A stretch of 24,088 nt of DNA from Gemmatimonadota bacterium (GTDB lineage Bacteria; Gemmatimonadota; Gemmatimonadetes; Gemmatimonadales; GWC2-71-9). A model generated the notes under the pieces. That model was not told the origin of the DNA and did not search any database. It saw only the letters and a program-made list of their open reading frames with translations. The stretch spans positions 1 to 24,088 of the forward strand of contig JAOUDR010000004.1 in NCBI GenBank assembly GCA_029859185.1, in the 5' to 3' direction. This document shows, piece after piece, positions 1 through 7,327 of the stretch; position 1 is the first letter of the stretch, and each line of letters starts with the position of its first letter. The translations under genes and the position numbers were made by a program.

Positions 1-2179
1 GTGCAGGCCGCCCGGCCGCGTGCTCCGGGCCCAGCACCCATCCCGACAGGAGAACGGCGGACGGTTGCCGCGGATACGAAGCGACGACCTTGATACGCGC
101 GGAGTCGGTGACGGCAAAGAGGGGGCTCTCCTCAAACCAGGCGATGGTCTGGGTCGGGGTGCCTCGCGCAAGCGGATGGGCAGCGTCGAGCTCCAGGCGA
201 AAAATGCTGCCTGGTGCATAGAAGGCCTGCTCGTCGAGATCCGCGGATGCGTCTCGCACAGGCAGATCGAATGCATCGATCGCCCAGCGCGACGACTGGT
301 TGAAGGCCACAAGCGTCCCGCCCTCCGCGACGAACGTGCGCAGGGCCTTCAGGCCTCCGTCGCCCAGCCCGCCGGCAAACGGGTTGGGGTAGGTACTGTC
401 GAGGCCGAGCTCGATGTCGCCGGTGGACATCGACGGCATCACGATGACGTCGAACCGGCGTCGCAAATCCCCGGCGCGGACGACCGAATCCACGATGGAC
501 GTGTAGGGGACGCCCCAAGTGTCGAATACCCATCGCGTCCAGCCCTCATCCATCGAGGCCTGGTAGCTGCGATACAGGCCGACCCGGCCGATCGCGGTGG
601 TCACGCGTGGCGAGAACGCCGGTACGTCGTGCGGCCCGGACAGCGGAACGGGGATGCTGTCGCGCGCCTCGACGACCGTGACGTCCATCAGCAGGGGGAG
701 CGTGTGCGCCGTCACGTCGTACGGTGCCTTGGGAGGGCCGCCGGGGTACTCCCGCAGATCGGGGTAGTCCTGGCGCTCGAGCAGCGTCTTGGCGAACGCC
801 GCGTAGGGTTGCCGCAGGGTGATGACATAGTCCCCGGCGGCAAACCGCCGACCATCAACCACGAAGTCCCGCTCGGCAGCCCGGATCTCCACTTGCCCGC
901 GCCGAAGGACGTTCAACATGGCGGCCATCCCGTCGCCACGCTGGCCCAGCCGTGGGACCACGTACCCATATGGCCACTCTGACCAGCCCTTCACCGCCCG
1001 CTCACCGATCTGCAGGAAGTTCCGCAGCCAGGTTTCCCGGCCTGCCGCGGCGTGGTTGAGCAGCGCCGTGGCGCCGGAGACCTGATAGTCCACGATGTCA
1101 GCCAGCGTCCATCGCCCCCCCGGCCACGGGTCCGGGAAGTTCCAGCTCGGGGTGAGGGCCTCGTACCCGCGGCGGCCGCGCAGTTGATCGGGGGCAACGG
1201 TGATCTCACTCGCGATCCGGGCACTCGCCGTTTCCGAGAGGATGCGGATTCCCCCGTGGTAGTGCTGGTAGGCCCGCGCCGGGGTCCACGCGTCATAGGT
1301 CGCACTGACGACGATGCCGCGCTTGCCCTGTCCGGCCAGTTCCCACGCCATACCGGTTCCCATCGCGTTGATCCCCGCGACGATGAGCGGATCTACGTTG
1401 GGCTCGATGGGATCCAGATACGGCGGCAGGAAGAGGCGACTGCCAAATGCCCCCTGTTGGTGGATGTCGTGCACGATCTGTGGGTGCCACACATTGTGCA
1501 GGCTGTCGACGGTCAGTCGCGTCTCGGCCTGTGTGAAGACGTACCAGTCCCGGTTGTTGTCGTGCCCGATGTAGGGGTGGTACAGCTCGGGAGGCGATGA
1601 TCCCTCGGCGGGCGTTCCGAGCGTGCGGTTGTACCAGCGCGCGACGATCGTAACCCCGTCCGGATTGAGGGAAGGCACGAGGAGCACCACGGTGCGGTCG
1701 AGCAGCGCGAGGGTTGCAGAATCCTGTCCGGTCGCCAGCCGGTACGCGAGGACGGCGGGGCTCAGGTGCCCGCCCACCTCGGTCGAGTGAATGCTCGAGG
1801 TGATGAGCACAACGGTTCGTCCCTCGTGCACGAGGCGCTCGCGCTCGTCGTTCGACTGGATGGTACGAGGGTCGGCGAGTTTGGCGTTGATTGCCCGGAG
1901 GCTGTCCACCCGCGTGATGTTGGCGGCGCTCGAGATGATGAGCGCGATGAACGGGTTCCCGTTGGTGGTCGGTCCGAGATCCCGGAACTCGATCCGGTCG
2001 CTCGCCGCCGCGAGCGTGCGGTAGTACTGCACCAATGTGGGCCACTCGGCGAGCTTGCCCGTGGTTCCCGGTACGAAGCCCAGGACGGAGGCGGGAGTCG
2101 GAATCTCCTGCGCGCTGGTGACCGGGGCCGCGATCAGGGCGACCAGACCGAGGACCGTGGGCGTGAGCCGGTACGTCAT
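1..2179 (-). CDS. Secreted M14-family zinc carboxypeptidase, 3' end cut by window edge
   Basis: The frame is open from the ATG at 2179 to base 1, giving 726 visible residues; the C-terminus lies outside the window. A signal peptide (residues 1-23, ending TSA) implies export. Zinc-ligand motif HSTE gives H131 and E134, and DIHQQG gives the third ligand H240. NRD (209-211) fits the substrate-binding Asn-Arg of carboxypeptidases, and ILSETAS (E316) fits the catalytic glutamate. All core M14 residues are present, so it should be an active metallopeptidase trimming peptides in the periplasm or outside the cell. Residues from about 560 onward look like the glutamine-amidotransferase-like domain found at the end of large M14 proteins of this type. 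A GAGGTG ribosome site precedes the ATG. It lies 16 bp downstream of the kelch lipoprotein gene, probably in one operon. The family is clear; the substrate is not known. Confidence 0.93.
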   Translation of the reverse strand, partial: MTYRLTPTVLGLVALIAAPVTSAQEIPTPASVLGFVPGTTGKLAEWPTLVQYYRTLAAASDRIEFRDLGPTTNGNPFIALIISSAANITRVDSLRAINAKLADPRTIQSNDERERLVHEGRTVVLITSSIHSTEVGGHLSPAVLAYRLATGQDSATLALLDRTVVLLVPSLNPDGVTIVARWYNRTLGTPAEGSSPPELYHPYIGHDNNRDWYVFTQAETRLTVDSLHNVWHPQIVHDIHQQGAFGSRLFLPPYLDPIEPNVDPLIVAGINAMGTGMAWELAGQGKRGIVVSATYDAWTPARAYQHYHGGIRILSETASARIASEITVAPDQLRGRRGYEALTPSWNFPDPWPGGRWTLADIVDYQVSGATALLNHAAAGRETWLRNFLQIGERAVKGWSEWPYGYVVPRLGQRGDGMAAMLNVLRRGQVEIRAAERDFVVDGRRFAAGDYVITLRQPYAAFAKTLLERQDYPDLREYPGGPPKAPYDVTAHTLPLLMDVTVVEARDSIPVPLSGPHDVPAFSPRVTTAIGRVGLYRSYQASMDEGWTRWVFDTWGVPYTSIVDSVVRAGDLRRRFDVIVMPSMSTGDIELGLDSTYPNPFAGGLGDGGLKALRTFVAEGGTLVAFNQSSRWAIDAFDLPVRDASADLDEQAFYAPGSIFRLELDAAHPLARGTPTQTIAWFEESPLFAVTDSARIKVVASYPRQPSAVLLSGWVLGPEHAAGRPA

Positions 2180-2195
2180 GAACACCTCGCGTTTG

Positions 2196-3611
2196 CTACT
2201 TCGACCATGCCTGTGCCACCGGTGTGGCACCCAGCGTGCCGCCCAGCAGCGTGATCCTGACGATCCCCTGTGCCGTCCAGGCGAGCGGTGTCGCGGCGCC
2301 CAGCACCGGTCCGCCCGCCAGCGACGCGAGCGTCGCTCCGGGGAACTCCTGGAACGTTCCCAATTGTCCATCGGTGAGCGTCGCGAACTCCGTCTCGCCG
2401 GTAGATGGCATTCCGGCGTAGACGCCGCCGGTGACCACCAACGCGTCATCGACCACGGCGGCGGTGAAGCGCGCGCGCGCGCGCGGCAGGGAGACGGGGA
2501 GCTCCGTCCACACCGAATCGCGGAACGCGCCACTCAGTGGACTGATGGGAATGGCGTAGATGGTCGCCGTGAGTCGTGTCGAGTCCGGAATCGCATCGGG
2601 AATGACGGCGCCGCGCTCACCACCAAGGACGTAGAGGGTGGATCCAGCCACCGTGGCGGCGGCAAACGCGCGGCCCTCCGGTAGCTGCGGGCCGATGAGC
2701 CAACCGTTCAGTGTCCCACTGGGGAGCACGGTGGTGTAGTAGACGTCCCGTGTCGCGAGCGAGTCCGCGCCGAAGCCACCGATCACGTAGATCTTGCCAA
2801 ACGCGACGGCCGTTGCCATTCCGGCACGCAGGTCGGGCAGCGGCGCCATGGGTGTCCACAGGCTGTAGGCCCCGTCCGCCGACACGCCGATGCCCAGCGC
2901 GTCGGACAGCACTCGTCCCGCAGAGTCGACCCCTCCGAACATGTAGGCCACCGATTCGGCACCCTGGAGCGCCGCCGTCGTCCGGTCCGCCGCCACCATG
3001 GCATGCAGGTACCGCCCCGCTGGGATGACCGAATCCGGCGCCTCCTGCCACTGGGTGATTCGACCGTCCGCGTCCAGCGCGCCGATGTAGGTGCTCCGGT
3101 TCAGGGCGCCGTCGCTGCGACGGCCGCCGGTCATCACGACCTTCCCGGTGGTGGTTCCGCCTGCCGGGAACCGGGCGCCGCCCGCCGCCGCGTCGGTCAC
3201 CGCGATTGGCAGAGACGCATCGGCGGCCCAGGCGTGGGCTGCCGGATCGTAGCTCGCGCGGGGGATGACGAACAGGTCCAGCGGCCCCAGGGAGTCGGTG
3301 CGCAGCTGGACGTACGTCGGTCCAGACTCGGCGCCTGCGGGGAGCACCCCCCGGATCTGTCCGTCGGTCCAGGACAGAATCTCCACCGTCGCTGCGGCCC
3401 CGGCCGCCCGTACGTAGACGTCTCCCTCTCCCTGCTCCGCCCCGAATCCGAACCCCGCCCACGTCAACGTATCGGCCGCGAACACCGCCGGGTGCCGGGC
3501 ACCGTTCACCGCGAACAACTCGGCGGATGCCACGGCTTCCGTGGAACTGCCACCGCAGGCCGTGAGGGTTGCGGCCATGCCAGTGACGACGAGGAGAGCT
3601 AGACAGCGCAT
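2196..3611 (-). CDS. Kelch-type beta-propeller lipoprotein
   Basis: The protein has 471 residues. A lipoprotein signal ends in LTAC with the lipidated Cys at 19, so it should be anchored in a membrane facing the periplasm or outside. Residues about 25-120 resemble an IPT/TIG-like beta-sandwich. From about 150 to 420 there are repeated kelch-like units with GG turns (VMTGG, MFGG, VIGG, VLGG, VVTGG), each followed by a strand naming a value and a comparison, as in a galactose-oxidase-type propeller. No catalytic residues are evident, so a binding or scaffold role is more likely than an enzyme. Translation starts at the ATG at 3611; the ribosome site is weak, but a TATCTT box lies 24 bases upstream. 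It is followed after 16 bp by the M14 peptidase, which suggests shared transcription and perhaps a shared surface function. A 17-base alternating GC tract lies in the coding region at 2469-2485. Confidence 0.85.
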   Translation of the reverse strand: MRCLALLVVTGMAATLTACGGSSTEAVASAELFAVNGARHPAVFAADTLTWAGFGFGAEQGEGDVYVRAAGAAATVEILSWTDGQIRGVLPAGAESGPTYVQLRTDSLGPLDLFVIPRASYDPAAHAWAADASLPIAVTDAAAGGARFPAGGTTTGKVVMTGGRRSDGALNRSTYIGALDADGRITQWQEAPDSVIPAGRYLHAMVAADRTTAALQGAESVAYMFGGVDSAGRVLSDALGIGVSADGAYSLWTPMAPLPDLRAGMATAVAFGKIYVIGGFGADSLATRDVYYTTVLPSGTLNGWLIGPQLPEGRAFAAATVAGSTLYVLGGERGAVIPDAIPDSTRLTATIYAIPISPLSGAFRDSVWTELPVSLPRARARFTAAVVDDALVVTGGVYAGMPSTGETEFATLTDGQLGTFQEFPGATLASLAGGPVLGAATPLAWTAQGIVRITLLGGTLGATPVAQAWSK

Positions 3612-3635
3612 AGGGCGGGGATTGGACCGCGCAGG

Positions 3636-3641
3636 AAGATA
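3636..3641 (-). promoter_or_regulatory. Putative -10 box (TATCTT) for the kelch lipoprotein-M14 peptidase pair
   Basis: TATCTT on the minus strand sits 24 bases before the ATG at 3611, in the 47-bp gap after the chemoreceptor-like gene. No good -35 is seen at the usual distance, so this is a suggestion only. Confidence 0.35.
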
Positions 3642-3658
3642 CGTCAGAGAGGGTGGTA

Positions 3659-5761
3659 TCAGTCGGTGTCGTGGCGCACAAACGCCACACTGCGGTTCAG
3701 TTCCTCGGCCAGCGCAGTCAGCCGGGCCGCCCCGCGCTCGATCTCTTCGGCCGCGCGCCGCTGCTCCTGGGCCTCGCGCGCAACGTGCGCGGCCTCGCCG
3801 GCCGATTGGTCGGCCGCATCCCGAGCGGCCGTCAGGGCTCCCGTGGCTTGCCCCGCCAGTTCAAGCATGGCTTTGGGCGCGTCCGCGATGGCTTGCCCGG
3901 CCCGCCGGGTGTCCTCCGCCGCTCCCATGATGGAGTCGAGATCACGGCGCCACTGATCCGAGAGCTGCGCGAGCTCGCCGAGTTGGGAGCCGATGTCCTC
4001 CAGGATGCGGGCGGTACGATCCAGCACGGTTCGGGTGGCTTGGGCACTGCGCCGCATGCTCCGGGCGGCCTGGGCGCTTTCCTCCGCCAACTTGCGAACC
4101 TCGTCCGCCACCACGGCAAACCCACGCCCGTGCACCCCGGCCCGCGATGCCTCGATCGTGGCGTTCAGTGCGAGCAGGTTCGTCTGATTGGCGATCGTGC
4201 CAATCGCCTCGGCAAAACGCTCGACCTCCTGCGACGCGTCCCGCAGCGAGGCCACCTCACTCGCGCCCCGACCGATCGTGGTGCCAAGCGCGGCGAGCCG
4301 GTCGCTGGCGCCGCCACTGGTGGTGCGCACGTCGATCACGCGCCGCGCCATCTCGTTGGTCATGCTGCGCGCCTGATCGGCCGCCGAGACCGACGACTTG
4401 ATCGTGTCGACCAAGGTGGTCACCCCTTCGGACACGTCGGTTACCCGCTGCGCCGCGAGCTGCGCCTGCTGCTCCGCGGTGGCGGCGCGGCGCGCGACGT
4501 CCTCGCTCAGGCCGCGGATGGCACGGATGGTCTCGACGAGCGACCGTGCGAAGCCCGATGTGTGATCGGACGCGTCCGCCACCGGCTGCACCAGGGTAGA
4601 GAGTGCCAGGGACAACGCGAGCTGCGGAGCGAGGAGGTTGAGCAAGTCGCCGTCCGCATCCCGGTATACACCGGCGTCACGATGCCGAACACTCCAGAAG
4701 CCGATGACCTGGTTTCCTTGCACCAGCGGCACCACCACTTCCGATCCGGTTGAACCCCGCCGAGCTCCCCCCCCACCGACGGTCGGCTTGCGCCGGCGTA
4801 CCGCCTCACCCACCAGCCCGACGTCCGTCGAGCCGGTCGTCCCGGCGCGGTTCTCCGTGTCCGCCAGGAGGCGATACGCGTTGGTGCTCCCGTCGACCGC
4901 CGCGAACCCCATCTGATCCCACGGCACCAGGCGGTGCGTGAGCTGGCGCACCCGCGCAAAACTGTGCTCGATGCGGACTTCCGCGGCGACCGCGCCGGCA
5001 AGCCGGTTCACCAGGCGGAGCTCGTCCGCGCGCACGGCCTGGGAGATGATCCAGTAGGTCAGGAAGAAGGCGCTGAGGAGCACCAAGCCGAGGACCAGGG
5101 CGGGGCCCGCCGGAATCTCCGCCGCCGCCAACCCGACCCATCCGAGCGCGAAGGCTACCGAGGCCGCGTAGACCACGGATTCCCAGCGGAGGGTAAGCCG
5201 TGCGTCCTTCCACTGGAACATGCCGCGCAGCGCGAGTTCGACGTAGAACGTCCCGTTCACCACCACCGGGAGTGCCGCCGCCGCCAGCACGAGCGGCAGC
5301 AGGTTCGGCGTGGCAAGCACTCCTCCGCCGATCACCCCCCCGAGCTCCTCGTAAAGGAGTCCGGTGACCGCACTGCCAACCATGAGGTGGGCGGCAACGG
5401 CGGCACCGGCGGAGAGCGCTTGCCGTCGAAGACCAAGATCTCCCGCCGCGACGATCAATCCCGCCGTCACGACCGCGAACGGCCATCCGTGCAGGAGAAT
5501 GGCCGCGAGTACCACCGCCAAGACGAAGGATGCGTAGCCCCCGCCCGGGAGCGCGATCCCGACTCGTCGGGTGAGCGCGCCGACGGCAACGAAGAGGAGA
5601 ATCTGGAGCGTGATCGGGCCAAGCGGCGGTCCCGAGGGTCCCAGGAGCCGAAACAGGCCCACGCCGACGGCAGCGACGGCGCCGAACCCGAGCACGCGCC
5701 GCAACTGATGGGCACGGCGGGTCCGGAGCAAGGCGGGGTCGGGAGTGGCGTTGGTCAACAC
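3659..5761 (-). CDS. Membrane-bound methyl-accepting-chemotaxis-like sensor with GAF-like domain
   Basis: The protein has 700 residues and a GTG start. Residues about 20-240 hold six to eight hydrophobic segments forming a polytopic membrane domain, rather than the usual two helices flanking a periplasmic sensor. Residues about 255-385 look like a GAF domain. Residues about 400-700 form a long Ala-rich coiled coil with the chemoreceptor hairpin tip at 519-562 (QTNLLALNATIEASRAG, then GRGFAVVADEVRKLAEES), the region that contacts CheA and CheW. I see no HAMP domain between membrane and signalling parts. No che genes are nearby, so it probably signals to a distant array. It is divergent from the selenoprotein gene, with 106 bp between them in which I see no convincing promoter. 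The MCP call is firm; the ligand is unknown. Confidence 0.92.
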   Translation of the reverse strand: MLTNATPDPALLRTRRAHQLRRVLGFGAVAAVGVGLFRLLGPSGPPLGPITLQILLFVAVGALTRRVGIALPGGGYASFVLAVVLAAILLHGWPFAVVTAGLIVAAGDLGLRRQALSAGAAVAAHLMVGSAVTGLLYEELGGVIGGGVLATPNLLPLVLAAAALPVVVNGTFYVELALRGMFQWKDARLTLRWESVVYAASVAFALGWVGLAAAEIPAGPALVLGLVLLSAFFLTYWIISQAVRADELRLVNRLAGAVAAEVRIEHSFARVRQLTHRLVPWDQMGFAAVDGSTNAYRLLADTENRAGTTGSTDVGLVGEAVRRRKPTVGGGGARRGSTGSEVVVPLVQGNQVIGFWSVRHRDAGVYRDADGDLLNLLAPQLALSLALSTLVQPVADASDHTSGFARSLVETIRAIRGLSEDVARRAATAEQQAQLAAQRVTDVSEGVTTLVDTIKSSVSAADQARSMTNEMARRVIDVRTTSGGASDRLAALGTTIGRGASEVASLRDASQEVERFAEAIGTIANQTNLLALNATIEASRAGVHGRGFAVVADEVRKLAEESAQAARSMRRSAQATRTVLDRTARILEDIGSQLGELAQLSDQWRRDLDSIMGAAEDTRRAGQAIADAPKAMLELAGQATGALTAARDAADQSAGEAAHVAREAQEQRRAAEEIERGAARLTALAEELNRSVAFVRHDTD

Positions 5762-5855
5762 AGTCTCACGGCGAAAGTTGGCGGCCGGGGGGAAAACTGC
5801 AAGCGCGTGGCGCTCTCCATGGCGGCGCCGTTAACTTCGACGAACAGTCTACCAC

Positions 5856-5861
5856 AGGAGG
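5856..5861 (+). promoter_or_regulatory. Shine-Dalgarno AGGAGG deciding the start of the SelW-like gene
   Basis: A perfect AGGAGG lies six bases before the GTG at 5868. It fixes the start upstream of the in-frame UGA at 5898 and argues that ribosomes are meant to enter before that codon. Most genes in this window lack so good a site. Confidence 0.85.
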
Positions 5862-5867
5862 CCGCAC

Positions 5868-6107
5868 GTGGTCATCGGCATTCAGTACTGCGTCGTCTGA
5901 AACTACCATCCTCGCGCCGCCGGTCTGGCGGCTGAGTTGCAGAAGCGGTTTCCGGAGGCCGAGGTCCGGCTGATCGAGTCATCGGGCGGGGCCTTCGAGG
6001 TGTCGGTTGACGGGGCGGTCGTGTTCTCGAGGCTGCGGCTTGGGCGACACGCCCACGAGGGCGAGGTCGTCCGCCTGATTGAAAAGCGGGAAGGAGGCGT
6101 TTCGTGA
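5868..6107 (+). CDS. SelW-like (Rdx family) selenoprotein with in-frame UGA as selenocysteine
   Basis: Reading from GTG 5868 with the TGA at 5898-5900 as selenocysteine gives 79 residues ending at TGA 6105-6107. The start reads IQYCVVUNYHPRAAGLAAEL, so Cys8 and Sec11 form the CxxU motif that follows the first strand in SelW, SelT and SelH proteins (Rdx family, thioredoxin-like fold). Downstream, SSGGAFEVSVDG and VFSRLRLGRHA match the conserved second half of the family, where a G-G-x-F-E-V strand and a Ser-[KR] turn are typical. Family length (about 75-90) fits. The usual bacterial homologue has CxxC here. The protein should be a small cytosolic thiol-selenol oxidoreductase. AGGAGG precedes the start, a SECIS-like hairpin follows the UGA, and the stop overlaps the pfkA start by four bases. 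The alternative is a nonsense change of a TGC/TGT Cys codon; intact family residues on both sides and the hairpin speak against it. Confidence 0.88.
5898..5936 (+). promoter_or_regulatory. Bacterial SECIS-like element: UGA codon plus downstream hairpin with GGUCU loop
   Basis: Fifteen bases after the UGA (5898-5900), GCCGCC (5916-5921) pairs fully with GGCGGC (5927-5932), closing a five-base loop GGUCU (5922-5926). Below a small GC/U bulge, CUC (5911-5913) can pair with GAG (5934-5936), and GAAAC (5899-5903) with GUUUC (5948-5952). In the E. coli fdhF SECIS, the loop read by the SelB elongation factor is also GGUC(U), at almost the same distance from the UGA (first loop G at base 22 there, 25 here, counting the U of UGA as 1). 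The hairpin lies inside the coding sequence, as bacterial SECIS elements do. Confidence 0.82.
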
Positions 6108-7183
6108 AGATCGCGATCTCGACGGGCGGTGGCGATGCCCCGGGCCTCAACGCCGTGATCCGCGGGGTCGTGCTCTCCGCCATGCAGCGAGGCTGGACCG
6201 TCTATGGCATTCAGCGCGGGTTCGGCGGGCTGTTGGGCGATGCGCAGATCATACCGGTGACGCGCGAGACCGTCCGTGGCATTACCCATCTCGGCGGGAC
6301 GATCCTGGGCACGACGAATCGGGGCAACCCGTTTTCGTGGCCGGTGAAGCAGCCGGACGGCTCCACAACAGAGGTGGATCGATCCGACGAAGTCGTCGCC
6401 GCGTTCCGCCGACTCGGACTCGATGCGATGATCGTGGTTGGTGGGGACGGATCCCTGAAGATCGCGCAGCGGCTGTGTGAGAAGGGGCTCCCCATCGTGG
6501 GCGTGCCCAAGACGATCGACAACGATGTGAAGGGGACGGTCATCACGTTCGGGTTCGACACGGCGGTGAACACGGCGACGGATGCCATCGACAAGCTCCA
6601 CTCCACCGCGGAGAGTCACGAGCGGGTATTCGTCGTCGAAGTGATGGGCCGGCACGCCGGCTGGATCGCGCTGAACTCGGGGCTCGCCGGTACGGCAGAC
6701 GTCATTCTCATTCCCGAGATTCCGTTCGACATCGGCAAGGTGTGTGACAAGGTGCTCGAGCGGGAGATGACGGGGAAACACTTCAGCATCGTGGTCGCCG
6801 CCGAAGGGGCGCATCCGATTGGTGGGGGTGAGGTGTTGCAGGAGGGCAAGAAGGCGGGTGCCACGGAACGGCTCGGCGGCGTTGGCGAGCTGGTGGCACG
6901 GCAGATCGCGGATCGCACGGGTAAGGAGACTCGTGCCGTCGTGCTCGGGCACCTCCAGCGTGGTGGCAGCCCGACCACGTTCGACCGCCTCCTGGCGCTC
7001 CGGTTCGGGGCGGCGGCCGTGCGGGCGGTAGAGGCAAAGCAGTTTGGCCGCATGGTGGCGCTCGATCCGCCCGCCATCGTCACGGTGCCGTTTGCGGAGG
7101 CGCTGGAAGGCTCGTCGGGCGTCCCGCTGGATCACGACTCGATCCAGACGGCGCGGGATCTGGGGATCTGTCTGGGAGACTGA
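6104..7183 (+). CDS. pfkA: 6-phosphofructokinase (mixed-substrate type)
   Basis: The protein has 359 residues. It transfers phosphate to fructose 6-phosphate to give fructose 1,6-bisphosphate in glycolysis. The phosphate-binding STGGGDAPGLNAVIRG (6-21), GGDGS (113-117), PKTIDND (135-141, catalytic base D139), the MGRHAGWIAL segment and LGHLQRGGSPTTFDR are all intact. The residue matching E. coli 104 is Gly116, as in ATP-dependent enzymes, while the residue matching 124 is Lys136, as in PPi-dependent ones; this pairing is known in the group III or mixed-substrate clade, so the phosphate donor cannot be assigned from sequence. It starts at GTG 6104 with AAGGAGG six bases upstream (6091-6097), overlapping the selenoprotein stop as GTGA, which implies translational coupling. 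A low-complexity inverted element follows the stop. Confidence 0.96.
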   Translation: MKIAISTGGGDAPGLNAVIRGVVLSAMQRGWTVYGIQRGFGGLLGDAQIIPVTRETVRGITHLGGTILGTTNRGNPFSWPVKQPDGSTTEVDRSDEVVAAFRRLGLDAMIVVGGDGSLKIAQRLCEKGLPIVGVPKTIDNDVKGTVITFGFDTAVNTATDAIDKLHSTAESHERVFVVEVMGRHAGWIALNSGLAGTADVILIPEIPFDIGKVCDKVLEREMTGKHFSIVVAAEGAHPIGGGEVLQEGKKAGATERLGGVGELVARQIADRTGKETRAVVLGHLQRGGSPTTFDRLLALRFGAAAVRAVEAKQFGRMVALDPPAIVTVPFAEALEGSSGVPLDHDSIQTARDLGICLGD

Positions 7184-7194
7184 GGGGTGACACG

Positions 7195-7318
7195 ATGGAC
7201 GATAGCGGGATAGACGGATGACGGGATAGGGATTCCTGTCGTGTGGCTCATCAGTTTCGCCCCGTTCATCCCGTCGATCCGTTCATCTCATTATCCCGTT
7301 CATCCTGTCATCCCGTAT
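7195..7318 (+). repeat. Low-complexity inverted element 1 (units of the ACGGGATGA type)
   Basis: The left arm (7195-7231) carries units such as GCGGGATAGACGGATGACGG. The right arm (7260-7318) carries the same kind of unit on the other strand (CCGTTCATC, CCGTCGATC, CCTGTCATCCCG). About 28 unrelated bases separate the arms. It fills the gap between pfkA and the helicase gene and would give a false N-terminal extension if translated. Confidence 0.75.
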
Positions 7319-7321
7319 CTT
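7316..7321 (+). promoter_or_regulatory. Putative -10 box TATCTT, leaderless start of the helicase gene
   Basis: TATCTT ends six bases before GTG 7328, which is the distance expected when transcription begins at the start codon. No Shine-Dalgarno sequence is present. The box lies at the edge of element 1. Confidence 0.45.
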
Positions 7322-7327
7322 CCTCCC

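Noticed and set aside
20..982. Long plus-strand open frame at the left edge
   Set aside because: It is the complement of the M14 peptidase frame; its composition is Arg/Gly-rich with no family likeness, while the minus strand shows the intact peptidase motifs.
1293..2045. Minus-strand open frame of 250 codons
   Set aside because: It is a shifted reading of the M14 peptidase gene, which is fully open in the neighbouring frame.
5898..5900. TGA in the SelW-like gene as a sequencing error or nonsense mutation
   Set aside because: It falls exactly at the known Cys/Sec position, is followed by a SECIS-like hairpin with the right loop and distance, and the frame is otherwise undamaged. It cannot be fully excluded without the genome's sel genes.
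5903..7135. Minus-strand open frame of 410 codons opposite the selenoprotein and pfkA
   Set aside because: It is the antisense shadow of two well-supported plus-strand genes.
7241..7327. N-terminal extension of the helicase
   Set aside because: The 29 extra residues are encoded by repeat element 1 and are Pro/Ser/His-rich filler; the GTG at 7328 has a well-placed -10 box.
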